This document shows positions 36,192 to 43,775 of a stretch of DNA of 64,000 nucleotides, piece by piece. Within the stretch, counting starts at the first letter, position 1. Every line of letters begins with the position of its first letter. Both the position numbers and the translations under genes were made by a program. The notes beneath the pieces were generated by a model that did not search any database, had not been told where the DNA came from, and saw only the letters and a program-made list of their open reading frames with translations. Source of the stretch: Streptomyces europaeiscabiei (GTDB taxonomy: Bacteria > Actinomycetota > Actinomycetes > Streptomycetales > Streptomycetaceae); the NCBI RefSeq assembly GCF_036346855.1, contig NZ_CP107841.1, positions 5,956,001-6,020,000 on the forward strand. Reading direction: 5' to 3'.

Positions 36192-37436
36192 ATGCATATT
36201 GTCGTCGTCAACCGCTGGCCGCGGTTCACGAAAGGGCCGCGCTGGGACTTCTCGATGGGCCGCTTCGAGGAACTCATCGACCATGAGCGGCACCGCGTCA
36301 GCTACGTCGTCGATGCGGTCGGCGCCACTGGGATCCTTGCCGATCCCGAGCGGATCGCGAGCACCGTCCAGATCGAGGACGTCAACGACTTCGAGGCGTT
36401 GCGCGACGCGGTCCGCCGGGTCGCGGACGAGGTCGGCCCGGTCGACCGGCTGATCGCCGTCTCCGAGTTCACCCTCGGCATCGCGGCCGAGGTCCGCGTG
36501 GCGCTCGACATCCCCGGGCCTCGCCCGGAGGACGTCGCGGTCTACCGCGACAAGCTGCGGATGAAGGAGCTCGTCGCCGAGGCGGGCGTCCGCGTGCCCC
36601 GATTCGACGCCTGCGGAAGCGCCGAGTCCGCGCTGGAGTTCGCCCGGGCCACCGGATTCCCGCTGATTCTCAAGCCGGTTTCCGGGGCCGCGAGCATGGG
36701 TGTGCACCGGGTCGAGCACGAGGCCGCGCTCACCGCGCTGCTGTCGGAGGTCGACCTTGGCGGCTACGAGCTCGAGGAGTTCATCGAAGGCGCGATCTAT
36801 CACGTCGACGGGTTCGCGGACGAGGACGCCGGGATCCCGTTCATGGCGGTGTCCCGCTACATCAACGACTGCCTGGCCTTCGAGGCCGGCGGGCAGCCGC
36901 TCGGCTCGGTCGTCGTCCAGGACTCCCCGCTGCGCACTCGTGTGCACGAGTTCGCCCGGCGCTGCGTGTCGGGGCTGGGCATGACCTCCATGCCGTTCCA
37001 CCTGGAACTCTTCGTCACGCCCGACGGGGACCTGGTGTTCCTGGAGATCGCGGGCCGCATCGGCGGAGCCGAGGTGCCGTACCTCACGGACAAGCTCTTC
37101 GGGGTCAACCTCTTCGAGCTCTGGCTGGACGCCCTGTGCGAGGGCCGGGCGACGGTCCCGCCGCAGACGGGTGACCCGTCCGGCGGCTGGCTGATCATCC
37201 CGAAGCCCGCCGGACTGCCGGCCGAGGTCGTCTCGGCAACCTCCATGCGGGACCGCTTCGCCACGATCTGGCGGGAGTTGTTGCCGGCCCCGGGCGAGGT
37301 GATGGAGCCCGGCGGCAGCTATGACGCGGTGCACAGCGGACGGTTCATCTTCACCGGCGACGAGCTGGCCGTCGAGGAGGACATCCGGAAGATCATCGCC
37401 GATTTCCACATCGAAACCGTTCCGGTGGCGCAGTGA
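36192..37436 (+). CDS. ATP-grasp carboxylate-amine ligase 3
   Basis: This 414-residue protein starts MHIVVVNRWPRFTKGPRWDF. ATP-grasp features are RDKLRMKELVAEAGVRVPRF, FPLILKPVSGAASMGVHRV, YELEEFIEGAIYHVDGF and MPFHLELFVTPDGDLVFLEI with AGRIGGAE. The last is the classic Glu/Asn-type metal site of BacD-like dipeptide ligases. Its N-terminus is unlike those of the other two ligases. It is co-transcribed between ligase 2 and the exporter. Three ligases would allow three amide bonds, or two plus a side-chain acylation. Confidence 0.85.
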   Translation: MHIVVVNRWPRFTKGPRWDFSMGRFEELIDHERHRVSYVVDAVGATGILADPERIASTVQIEDVNDFEALRDAVRRVADEVGPVDRLIAVSEFTLGIAAEVRVALDIPGPRPEDVAVYRDKLRMKELVAEAGVRVPRFDACGSAESALEFARATGFPLILKPVSGAASMGVHRVEHEAALTALLSEVDLGGYELEEFIEGAIYHVDGFADEDAGIPFMAVSRYINDCLAFEAGGQPLGSVVVQDSPLRTRVHEFARRCVSGLGMTSMPFHLELFVTPDGDLVFLEIAGRIGGAEVPYLTDKLFGVNLFELWLDALCEGRATVPPQTGDPSGGWLIIPKPAGLPAEVVSATSMRDRFATIWRELLPAPGEVMEPGGSYDAVHSGRFIFTGDELAVEEDIRKIIADFHIETVPVAQ

Positions 37437-37488
37437 GAAGTCTCGGGCCGGGCCGCTCCCGGCCGAGCACAAGGGAGCGATCGATCTT

Positions 37489-38736
37489 ATGACCACGCGA
37501 TCCGTGCTGCACCAACGGCTCTTCGCCTGCGGTGTCCTTCTCGGGGTCGTTGCCGAGCAGATGGTGATGTTCGCCATCCCTCTGCTCATCTTCCAGGACA
37601 CCAAGGAGGTGTCGGCCCTCGGCCTCGCCTACGCGATCGAGTGGCTCCCGGCCCTCCTCGCGTACCCCTTCGCCGGTCTCCTCGCCGACCGTGACGGCGG
37701 GGCGCGGCTGTTCTCCGTCGTCACGGCCGGCCGGGCCGTCGTCCTCGGCGGCGCCCTCGTCGGCTGTCTGGCTGCGCCCTCACTCCTGACGCCCATCCTG
37801 ATGACGGCCGCGCCACTGCTCTCGTTGCTGATGGCGCCGGTGCGCATGTCCGTGGAGAAGGTCGTGCCCCAGTTGGCCAAGGGCACCGAACTGGCCAAGA
37901 TCCAGGGCCTGGTGCAGAGCATGGAGGTCTCGGCGATGGCCGTCGGGCCCGCCCTGGCGATGCTGGGCGTGGCCTTCATCGACAAGGTCTGGCTGCTCGG
38001 CGCAGCGGCGGTGGTCTTCGCCGCCGCCGCTGTCTGCTGGCTGCCGCTGCCGCGCGGGCTGGGCACCCCGAGCAAGGGCGGTGGAGCCGCGGAGATCGTC
38101 GCCGATCTCCGGCTGGGCTGGTCCATGCTGGTCCGCAGCAGGCCCCTGGTCCTGCTGGCCTCGCTCAACTTCTCGATCAACCTGGTCTTCGCCGTGGTGC
38201 TCGCCGCCAACGTCGCACTCGTCACGGGTGTGTTCCACGCCCCGGAGTCGGCGTTCGCCCTGCTGAACATCTGTATCGGCGTGCTGGGGATCGTCAACCT
38301 CCTGGTCATCCCGTTCCTGCTCCGGTACGTCAACGTGCGGATGCTCGGGATCTTCGGCCTCGCCCTGCTCTGCTCCTGTCTGCTGCTCATCGGCTTGGCC
38401 TCCTCCATGCTGCTGTACGCCCCGGCGTTCGTGGCGGCCATGGTCGGCGTGACGTACTTCAACGTCTTCAACCGGACGCAGCGCATCAAGGTCCTTCCCC
38501 AAGAACACCTCGGAAAAGTTATGGGGCCGTTCTATTTGCTCAATATGTTGGCCATGCCCATCGCGGGAATTCTCGTGGCCGGCTCCGGATCCAATGTGGG
38601 ACCGCAACAACTCGTCCTGATGCTGGCCGTGGCGCTCACCGCGTTCGGTGCGCTCATGCTGCCGCTGACGATCCGGGCTTTCGGCCACGCGATCGCCGCA
38701 CGTGAGGCGACTCTCGCGGGCGCGACCGCAGAATAA
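37489..38736 (+). CDS. MFS transporter, probable product exporter
   Basis: This 415-residue protein has about twelve hydrophobic segments (FACGVLLGVVAEQMVMFAIP, LGAAAVVFAAAAVCWLPLP, ILVAGSGSNVGPQQLVLML among them) and an MFS loop after helix 2 (FAGLLADRDGGARLF). ATG 37489 lies 13 bases behind GGGAG. Its place in the middle of the operon suggests export of, and self-protection against, the pathway product. No other resistance gene is seen in the operon. Confidence 0.8.
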   Translation: MTTRSVLHQRLFACGVLLGVVAEQMVMFAIPLLIFQDTKEVSALGLAYAIEWLPALLAYPFAGLLADRDGGARLFSVVTAGRAVVLGGALVGCLAAPSLLTPILMTAAPLLSLLMAPVRMSVEKVVPQLAKGTELAKIQGLVQSMEVSAMAVGPALAMLGVAFIDKVWLLGAAAVVFAAAAVCWLPLPRGLGTPSKGGGAAEIVADLRLGWSMLVRSRPLVLLASLNFSINLVFAVVLAANVALVTGVFHAPESAFALLNICIGVLGIVNLLVIPFLLRYVNVRMLGIFGLALLCSCLLLIGLASSMLLYAPAFVAAMVGVTYFNVFNRTQRIKVLPQEHLGKVMGPFYLLNMLAMPIAGILVAGSGSNVGPQQLVLMLAVALTAFGALMLPLTIRAFGHAIAAREATLAGATAE

Positions 38737-38842
38737 CCGCTGCCGCGAAGGGGCGGCCACGGTTACAAAAACACCATCATGGGCCGTTGGTTTCTTCGGC
38801 CTGCCCGAAAAAGATTCACGAGCTGTTCCGCGGAGGAACTTG

Positions 38843-39349
38843 ATGGATGTCGGTTCTGTGCGCTTCAGCGAACTCTTTGGCTCGTTCCCGACCCCGATCG
38901 CCATCGTGACGGCAACGGACGGAAAGGGTGAGCCGTACGGTTTCACCAGCAACGCCGTCTGTGCGGTGTCGGCGGCGACGTCGACGCTGCTGGTCTCCGT
39001 CGGCAAGGAGTCCCGCACACTGCCGGCGATCATTTCGTCGCAGGCGTTCGCGGTGAACTTCCTCTCCTCGTCCGGGCGCGACGCCTCTCAGGTTTTCGCG
39101 AGCAAGGCAACGGACAAGTTCGCACATGTCGAATGGCGTCCCTCGGTTATTGCCGAAGGTGCGCCGCTGCTTATCGAAGTTTCGCTAGGCTTTGCGGAAT
39201 GCAGGGTTGAAAATGCGATCGAGGCGAGCGATCATTGGCTTGTCGTAGGCCGGGTGGAAGGCGCCGCAGTCTTCCCCCGTGAGCCACTTCTCTACCGTCA
39301 GGGCGACTACGGTGTCTGGTCGCCGCTGAACGAGTTCTCCACTCTCTAG
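38843..39349 (+). CDS. NAD(P)H:flavin oxidoreductase (HpaC-like)
   Basis: ATG 38843 follows GGAGG and gives 168 residues. The FMN-binding split-barrel shows FGSFPTPIAIVTATDG, then YGFTSNAVCAVSAATSTLLV and FAVNFLSSSGRDASQVFA. The ending is a GDYGVWSPL motif. It is the expected partner of the LLM-class monooxygenase 4 kb upstream; together they form a two-component oxygenase system. Gaps of about 100 bp on each side are the widest in the operon, but I see no terminator. Confidence 0.85.
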   Translation: MDVGSVRFSELFGSFPTPIAIVTATDGKGEPYGFTSNAVCAVSAATSTLLVSVGKESRTLPAIISSQAFAVNFLSSSGRDASQVFASKATDKFAHVEWRPSVIAEGAPLLIEVSLGFAECRVENAIEASDHWLVVGRVEGAAVFPREPLLYRQGDYGVWSPLNEFSTL

Positions 39350-39448
39350 GGCGATGTTCGGAGCCGAATCTCTCGATTCACCCGCTCGCCACTCCCTGAA
39401 AACATCTCGACTTTCTCCTGCTCGAACATGAAAACAGAAGGGTTTTGC

Positions 39449-40513
39449 ATGGATATCGGGGCCGTAGACCACGTCGAGTTCTACGTCGGAGATGCCCAGC
39501 AGTCCGCGTTCTATCTCTGCACCGCTTTCGGCTTCCGTATTTGCGGCCAGGCCGGTCCCGAGACCGGGCAGGCCGACTACCGCTCGCTGCTGCTGCGCCA
39601 GGGCGGCATCGAGGTCGTCCTCACCTCCGCCCTCAACCCCTCCCACCCGGCCGCGTCCTACGTGATGCAGCACGGTGACGGTGTCGCCAACATCGCCTTC
39701 GAGGTCAGTGACGCCGCCAAGGCCTTCGAGGTGGCCGTCGAGCGGGGCGCCACCGCCGTCGAGCAGCCCACCGTCCACAGCACGGACGGCACCGAGGTGG
39801 TCACCGCCACGGTCCTGGGCTTCGGCGACGTCGCCCACCGGTTCGTCCAGCGCACCGGCGACCGCGAGCAGTTCCTGCCCGGCGTGATGGACATCATCGC
39901 CGCCGACCCCGAAGCGGGCGAGGAACTGCTCAGCACCGTGGACCACGCGGCGATCTGCCTGCCCGCCGGCCAGCTGCGCCCCACGGTCGCGTTCTACGAG
40001 AAGGTCTTCGGCTTCTCGCAGATCTTCGAGGAGTTCATCGAGGTCGGCACCCAGGCCATGGACTCCAAGGTCGTCCAGAGCCCGTCCGGCAAGGTGACCT
40101 TCACTCTGATCGAGCCGGTCACCGACCGTGAGCCCGGCCAGATCGACACCTTCCTGACCCGCCACGGCGGCGCCGGTGTGCAGCACCTGGCGCTGCTCTG
40201 CGACGACATCGTGGGCACCGTGCAGACCCTGGAGAAGCGGGGCGTCAGCTTCCTGCAGACACCGGGCTCGTACTACGAACAGCTCCAGGAGCGCTTCGAG
40301 CGCCCGAACCTCCAGGTCGAGGACCTGCGCCGGACCAACGTCCTGATCGACGAGGACCACTGGGGCCAGGTGTTCCAGATCTTCACCCAGTCCCAGCACG
40401 TACGGAAGACGTACTTCTGGGAGGTCATCGACCGGCACGGCGCCCGGACCTTCGGCAGCGGCAACATCAAGGCGCTCTATGAGGCGGTCGCCCGCGAGAA
40501 GGCCGTCTCCTGA
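39449..40513 (+). CDS. hmaS: 4-hydroxymandelate synthase (HmaS)
   Basis: This 354-residue vicinal-oxygen-chelate dioxygenase of the HPPD/HmaS family is read from ATG 39449 (AGAAGGG upstream). The iron ligands are in VDHAAICLP, GGAGVQHLALLC and GQVFQIFTQ (H-H-E). The discriminating C-terminal motif reads GSGNIKALYEA. In 4-hydroxyphenylpyruvate dioxygenases the Ile is normally Phe (GxGNF), and that exchange is known to steer HPPD toward 4-hydroxymandelate. It converts 4-hydroxyphenylpyruvate to L-4-hydroxymandelate, the first committed step to 4-hydroxyphenylglycine. Neighbouring hydroxymandelate oxidase, aminotransferase and prephenate dehydrogenase genes support HmaS over HPPD. Confidence 0.9.
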   Translation: MDIGAVDHVEFYVGDAQQSAFYLCTAFGFRICGQAGPETGQADYRSLLLRQGGIEVVLTSALNPSHPAASYVMQHGDGVANIAFEVSDAAKAFEVAVERGATAVEQPTVHSTDGTEVVTATVLGFGDVAHRFVQRTGDREQFLPGVMDIIAADPEAGEELLSTVDHAAICLPAGQLRPTVAFYEKVFGFSQIFEEFIEVGTQAMDSKVVQSPSGKVTFTLIEPVTDREPGQIDTFLTRHGGAGVQHLALLCDDIVGTVQTLEKRGVSFLQTPGSYYEQLQERFERPNLQVEDLRRTNVLIDEDHWGQVFQIFTQSQHVRKTYFWEVIDRHGARTFGSGNIKALYEAVAREKAVS

Positions 40514-40565
40514 CCCGGCTCCGCGCGCCGTCTCCGCACCGAACCACGCACCTGTAAGGAAGACC

Positions 40566-41483
40566 ATGACCATCCAGGACGCCCAGAGCTTCACCCTCAC
40601 CGACGAGGAGCGCGCGCTGCTCCCGACGGATGAGGACATCGTCTTCTACGCCGAGCACGGCTGGTACCTGTCGAAGAAGCTGTTCACCGACGAGGAGGTC
40701 GAGCAGCTGGAGGCCGCCAGCGAGCGCTTCTACGCCGGCCACCGCGACCGCACCCTGCCGGTACGCCCGCCCAAGCTGGCGTACTGGGAGCCGGAGAAGG
40801 GCGACGTCCAGCGGCACAACGACTACATCCACTACGAGGACGACACGATAGGCCGCATCCTGCGCAAGCCGCTGCTGGGCGCCGTCGCCGCGCGCCTGGC
40901 CGAGGCCGAGCAGATCCGGGTGTTCCAGTCGACGCTCATCTACAAGCCCCCGGTGGCGCAGGAGCAGTCGAACATAGTGCCCTGGCACTTCGACCGCCAC
41001 TACTGGTCCACCTCCACTTCCGAGCGGATGCTGACCGCGTTCATCCCCTTCCACGACTGCGGTGAGGAGATGGGCACCATCACGATGGTCGACGGCAGCC
41101 ACCTGTGGAAGGAGACGGCCGACAACGACGCCACCTCCCTGCACTTCGCCGAGCGCGACCGCTCCGAGCTGGACCAAATGCTGGAGGACAACGCGGCCTA
41201 CAACGGGGTCGAGGTCAACAAGATCCCGGTCTACATCCCCAAGGGCCACGTCAACTTCCACCACTGCCGCACCTACCATGGCAGCGGTGCCAACGTCAGC
41301 GACCGCCCGCGCCGTGCCATCTCCCTCCACCTGCAGGACGGCGAGAACCGCTACCGCGACTTCGTCCGCTCGGACGGCACCCAGGTCAACTACAACCACG
41401 ACGTGCTCGTGCGGCGCACCGCCGAGGGCACGCCCGACTACAGCGACCCCGAGTATCTCCCCCTCCTGTGGAGTCACCACTGA
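40566..41483 (+). CDS. PhyH-family Fe(II)/2-oxoglutarate dioxygenase
   Basis: This 305-residue double-stranded beta-helix protein has the HxD pair in IVPWHFDRHYW, the distal His in HHCRTYHGSG and a 2-oxoglutarate-binding Arg in RPRRAISLHL. ATG 40566 follows AAGGAAG. It sits between hmaS and the prephenate dehydrogenase gene (TGATG overlap), inside the Hpg gene block. That suggests a tailoring hydroxylation of Hpg or of the assembled peptide; no enzyme of this class is needed for Hpg itself. Confidence 0.85.
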   Translation: MTIQDAQSFTLTDEERALLPTDEDIVFYAEHGWYLSKKLFTDEEVEQLEAASERFYAGHRDRTLPVRPPKLAYWEPEKGDVQRHNDYIHYEDDTIGRILRKPLLGAVAARLAEAEQIRVFQSTLIYKPPVAQEQSNIVPWHFDRHYWSTSTSERMLTAFIPFHDCGEEMGTITMVDGSHLWKETADNDATSLHFAERDRSELDQMLEDNAAYNGVEVNKIPVYIPKGHVNFHHCRTYHGSGANVSDRPRRAISLHLQDGENRYRDFVRSDGTQVNYNHDVLVRRTAEGTPDYSDPEYLPLLWSHH

Positions 41484-42391
41484 TGCGGAGTGCCGCAGTG
41501 GTCGGAACCGGCCTGATCGGTACCTCGATCGCCCTGGCCCTTCGGGGCCGGGGCGTGACCACCTACCTGATCGACGCAAACCCGGAAGCGGCGCGCACCG
41601 CCGCGGACCTCGGGGCCGGAATCGCAGGAACACCTCGTGGCCCGGTCGACCTGGCCGTCATCGCGGTACCACCGCGGCACGTCGCGGCGGCGCTGAAGGA
41701 ACACCAACTACAGCGGCTCGCCCACGACTTCACGGACGCCGCGAGTATCAAGGAACTGCCCCAGCGGGAAGCGGACCAGGCAGGCTGTGACCTGACCCGC
41801 TTCGTCGGCGGACACCCCATGGGCGGCCGGGAGCAGTCCGGCCCGCTCGCCGCCCGGGACGACCTGTTCCACGGACGGCCCTGGGTGCTCACCCCCTCCG
41901 TGCACACCCGGGCACAGACCGTCGAACGCGCACGGCGCCTGGCCGAGTTGTGTTGCGCCCGGCCGGTCGTGATGGCCCATGCCGAGCACGACCGTGCGGT
42001 GGCGCTCACCTCGCACGCCCCGCACCTGGTGTCGAGCCTGATCGCGGGGCAGTTACTGCACGGCGACCCGTCCCAGCTGGGGCTCGCCGGACAGGGACTG
42101 CAGGACATCACCCGCCTCGCCGCGGGCAGCGCCGACCTGTGGACCGACATCCTCGGCTCCAACGCCGTGGCCGTCGCCGACGTCCTCGCCGGTTTCGCCC
42201 AGGACCTGCACCAGGTGGTCGACGCCCTGCAGAGCCTGGGCACCGCCCACGAGCCTGAGCAGCGGCGCGCCCACACGGATCGGCTCACCACGGCCTTGGT
42301 CCGCGGCATACAGGGCCGAGCCCGGATCCCCGCACGCGCCACGGCCCCCACCCTGAGCACGGCTTACGCGGCCGCGCCGAGAGGAGTCTGA
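41483..42391 (+). CDS. Prephenate dehydrogenase of the Hpg pathway
   Basis: This 302-residue NAD-dependent enzyme has a Rossmann start (AAVVGTGLIGTSIALALRGR), the catalytic region VGGHPMGGREQSGPLAARDD and LTSHAPHLVSSLIAGQLL. It supplies 4-hydroxyphenylpyruvate from prephenate, as the extra pathway-specific copies do in glycopeptide clusters. The ATG overlaps the dioxygenase stop. Leu 191 is encoded by TTA (42053-42055), the only TTA that I found in the operon. In Streptomyces that codon depends on the bldA tRNA, so the pathway may be developmentally gated here. Confidence 0.88.
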   Translation: MRSAAVVGTGLIGTSIALALRGRGVTTYLIDANPEAARTAADLGAGIAGTPRGPVDLAVIAVPPRHVAAALKEHQLQRLAHDFTDAASIKELPQREADQAGCDLTRFVGGHPMGGREQSGPLAARDDLFHGRPWVLTPSVHTRAQTVERARRLAELCCARPVVMAHAEHDRAVALTSHAPHLVSSLIAGQLLHGDPSQLGLAGQGLQDITRLAAGSADLWTDILGSNAVAVADVLAGFAQDLHQVVDALQSLGTAHEPEQRRAHTDRLTTALVRGIQGRARIPARATAPTLSTAYAAAPRGV

Positions 42392-42394
42392 GCG

Positions 42395-43729
42395 GTGAGA
42401 GAAGCCGCCCTGCCGTCCCCGCACGCCCTGGCGCTCGACGAACTGCACGGGTCGCTCAGCGACGCGGTCCTCGACGCCATGAACTTCCTCAACGAGGTCG
42501 TCGGCCGGTTCCCGCAGGCCATCTCCTTCGCGCCCGGTCGGCCCACCGAGGGCGACTTCGAGCCCGAGGACCTCGCGCGTCACCTGCACACGTACACCAG
42601 CCACCTGGAAGAGACCCTGGGCTGGTCGCGCGACCAGGTGCGCACCCAGTTGTTCCAGTACGGCCGCACCAACGGGATCATCCACGAGCTGATCGCCCGG
42701 ACGGTCGCCAACGACGAGGGGATCGAGGTACCCCCGGAAGCCGTCGTGGTGACGACCGGCTGCCAGGAGGCCATGCTTCTCATCCTGCGGGCGCTCTTCG
42801 CCGCTCCCGAGGACACGCTGCTGGTCAGCTCGCCGTGCTACGTGGGTATCACGGGCGTGGCCCGGCTCCTGGGCATCCGGGTGCGGCCCGTGCCCGAGGG
42901 CCCCGCCGGTCCTGACCCGGAGGCCGTGTCGGCGGCCGTGCGGGCCGCCAGGGAAGCCGGCGAACGGGTCCGGGCCTTCTACGTCGTCCCGGACTTCGCC
43001 AACCCGTCCGGCACCAGCATGAGCCTCCCGGACCGCGAGCGCCTGCTGCGGGTGGCCGCGGAGGAGGACCTGCTCGTCCTGGAGGACGACCCCTACGGCT
43101 TCTTCGTACGGACCGGCTCGGCCCGCCCCACGCTCAAGGCCCTCGACACGGGCCGCCACGTGGTGCACCTGGGCTCCTTCGCCAAGACGGCGCTGCCCGG
43201 GGCCCGGGTGGGCTACGTCATCGCCGACCAGGAGGTCATCGGCCCGGGCGGCCGGCGCTCACTGCTCGCCGATGAACTGTCCAAGATCAAGAGCATGACG
43301 ACCGTCAACACCTCGGCCGTCAGCCAGGCCGTCATCGGCGGACTGCTCATCGAGAGCGACTGCCGACTGCGCGAGGCGAACGCCGGGGCCATCGCGTACT
43401 ACCGCACGAACATGGACACGCTCCTCGGCGAGCTGGAGCGGCACTTCCCCGCGGAGCGCCGGGCCGAGCTCGGCATCTCCTGGAACCGTCCGGACGGCGG
43501 CTTCTTCGCCGTCGTCACCGTGCCCTTCGCCGCCGACCACAAGGCCCTGGAGCTGTCCGCGCGCACCTATGGCGTGCTCTGGACGCCGATGAGCGACTTC
43601 CACCTGGATGGCGGAGGCACCCACCAACTGCGCCTGTCATGCAGCGCGCAGAGCCCGGAGGTCATCACCGAGGGCATGGCCAGGCTGGCCGCCTTCATCA
43701 CCGCGCAGAGCACCGGCACCGCCGCCTGA
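42395..43729 (+). CDS. hpgT: 4-hydroxyphenylglycine aminotransferase (HpgT)
   Basis: The GTG at 42395 has GAGGAG upstream and gives 444 residues of a fold-type I PLP enzyme. Visible are QAISFAPGRPTEGDFEPEDL, VTTGCQEAMLLILRALF, YVVPDFANPSGTSMSLPDR, LEDDPYGFF and the PLP lysine in HLGSFAKTALPGARVGYVIA. HpgT transaminates 4-hydroxybenzoylformate to L-4-hydroxyphenylglycine using L-tyrosine, regenerating 4-hydroxyphenylpyruvate for HmaS. It starts three bases after the dehydrogenase stop and precedes the oxidase. The specific HpgT assignment rests on its partners. Confidence 0.87.
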   Translation: MREAALPSPHALALDELHGSLSDAVLDAMNFLNEVVGRFPQAISFAPGRPTEGDFEPEDLARHLHTYTSHLEETLGWSRDQVRTQLFQYGRTNGIIHELIARTVANDEGIEVPPEAVVVTTGCQEAMLLILRALFAAPEDTLLVSSPCYVGITGVARLLGIRVRPVPEGPAGPDPEAVSAAVRAAREAGERVRAFYVVPDFANPSGTSMSLPDRERLLRVAAEEDLLVLEDDPYGFFVRTGSARPTLKALDTGRHVVHLGSFAKTALPGARVGYVIADQEVIGPGGRRSLLADELSKIKSMTTVNTSAVSQAVIGGLLIESDCRLREANAGAIAYYRTNMDTLLGELERHFPAERRAELGISWNRPDGGFFAVVTVPFAADHKALELSARTYGVLWTPMSDFHLDGGGTHQLRLSCSAQSPEVITEGMARLAAFITAQSTGTAA

Positions 43730-43775
43730 CGGCGGTGTCCCGAACCCCCTGACCAGTACGGCGAACGGAGAAGAT

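Noticed and set aside
34848..37604. 918-codon minus-strand frame opposite ligases 2 and 3
   Set aside because: Complement of strongly biased GC-rich codons; both plus-strand genes have conserved ATP-grasp motifs.
39449..40513. Housekeeping 4-hydroxyphenylpyruvate dioxygenase as the primary call
   Set aside because: The Ile in GSGNIKALYEA and the adjacent hmo, hpgT and prephenate dehydrogenase genes favour 4-hydroxymandelate synthase.
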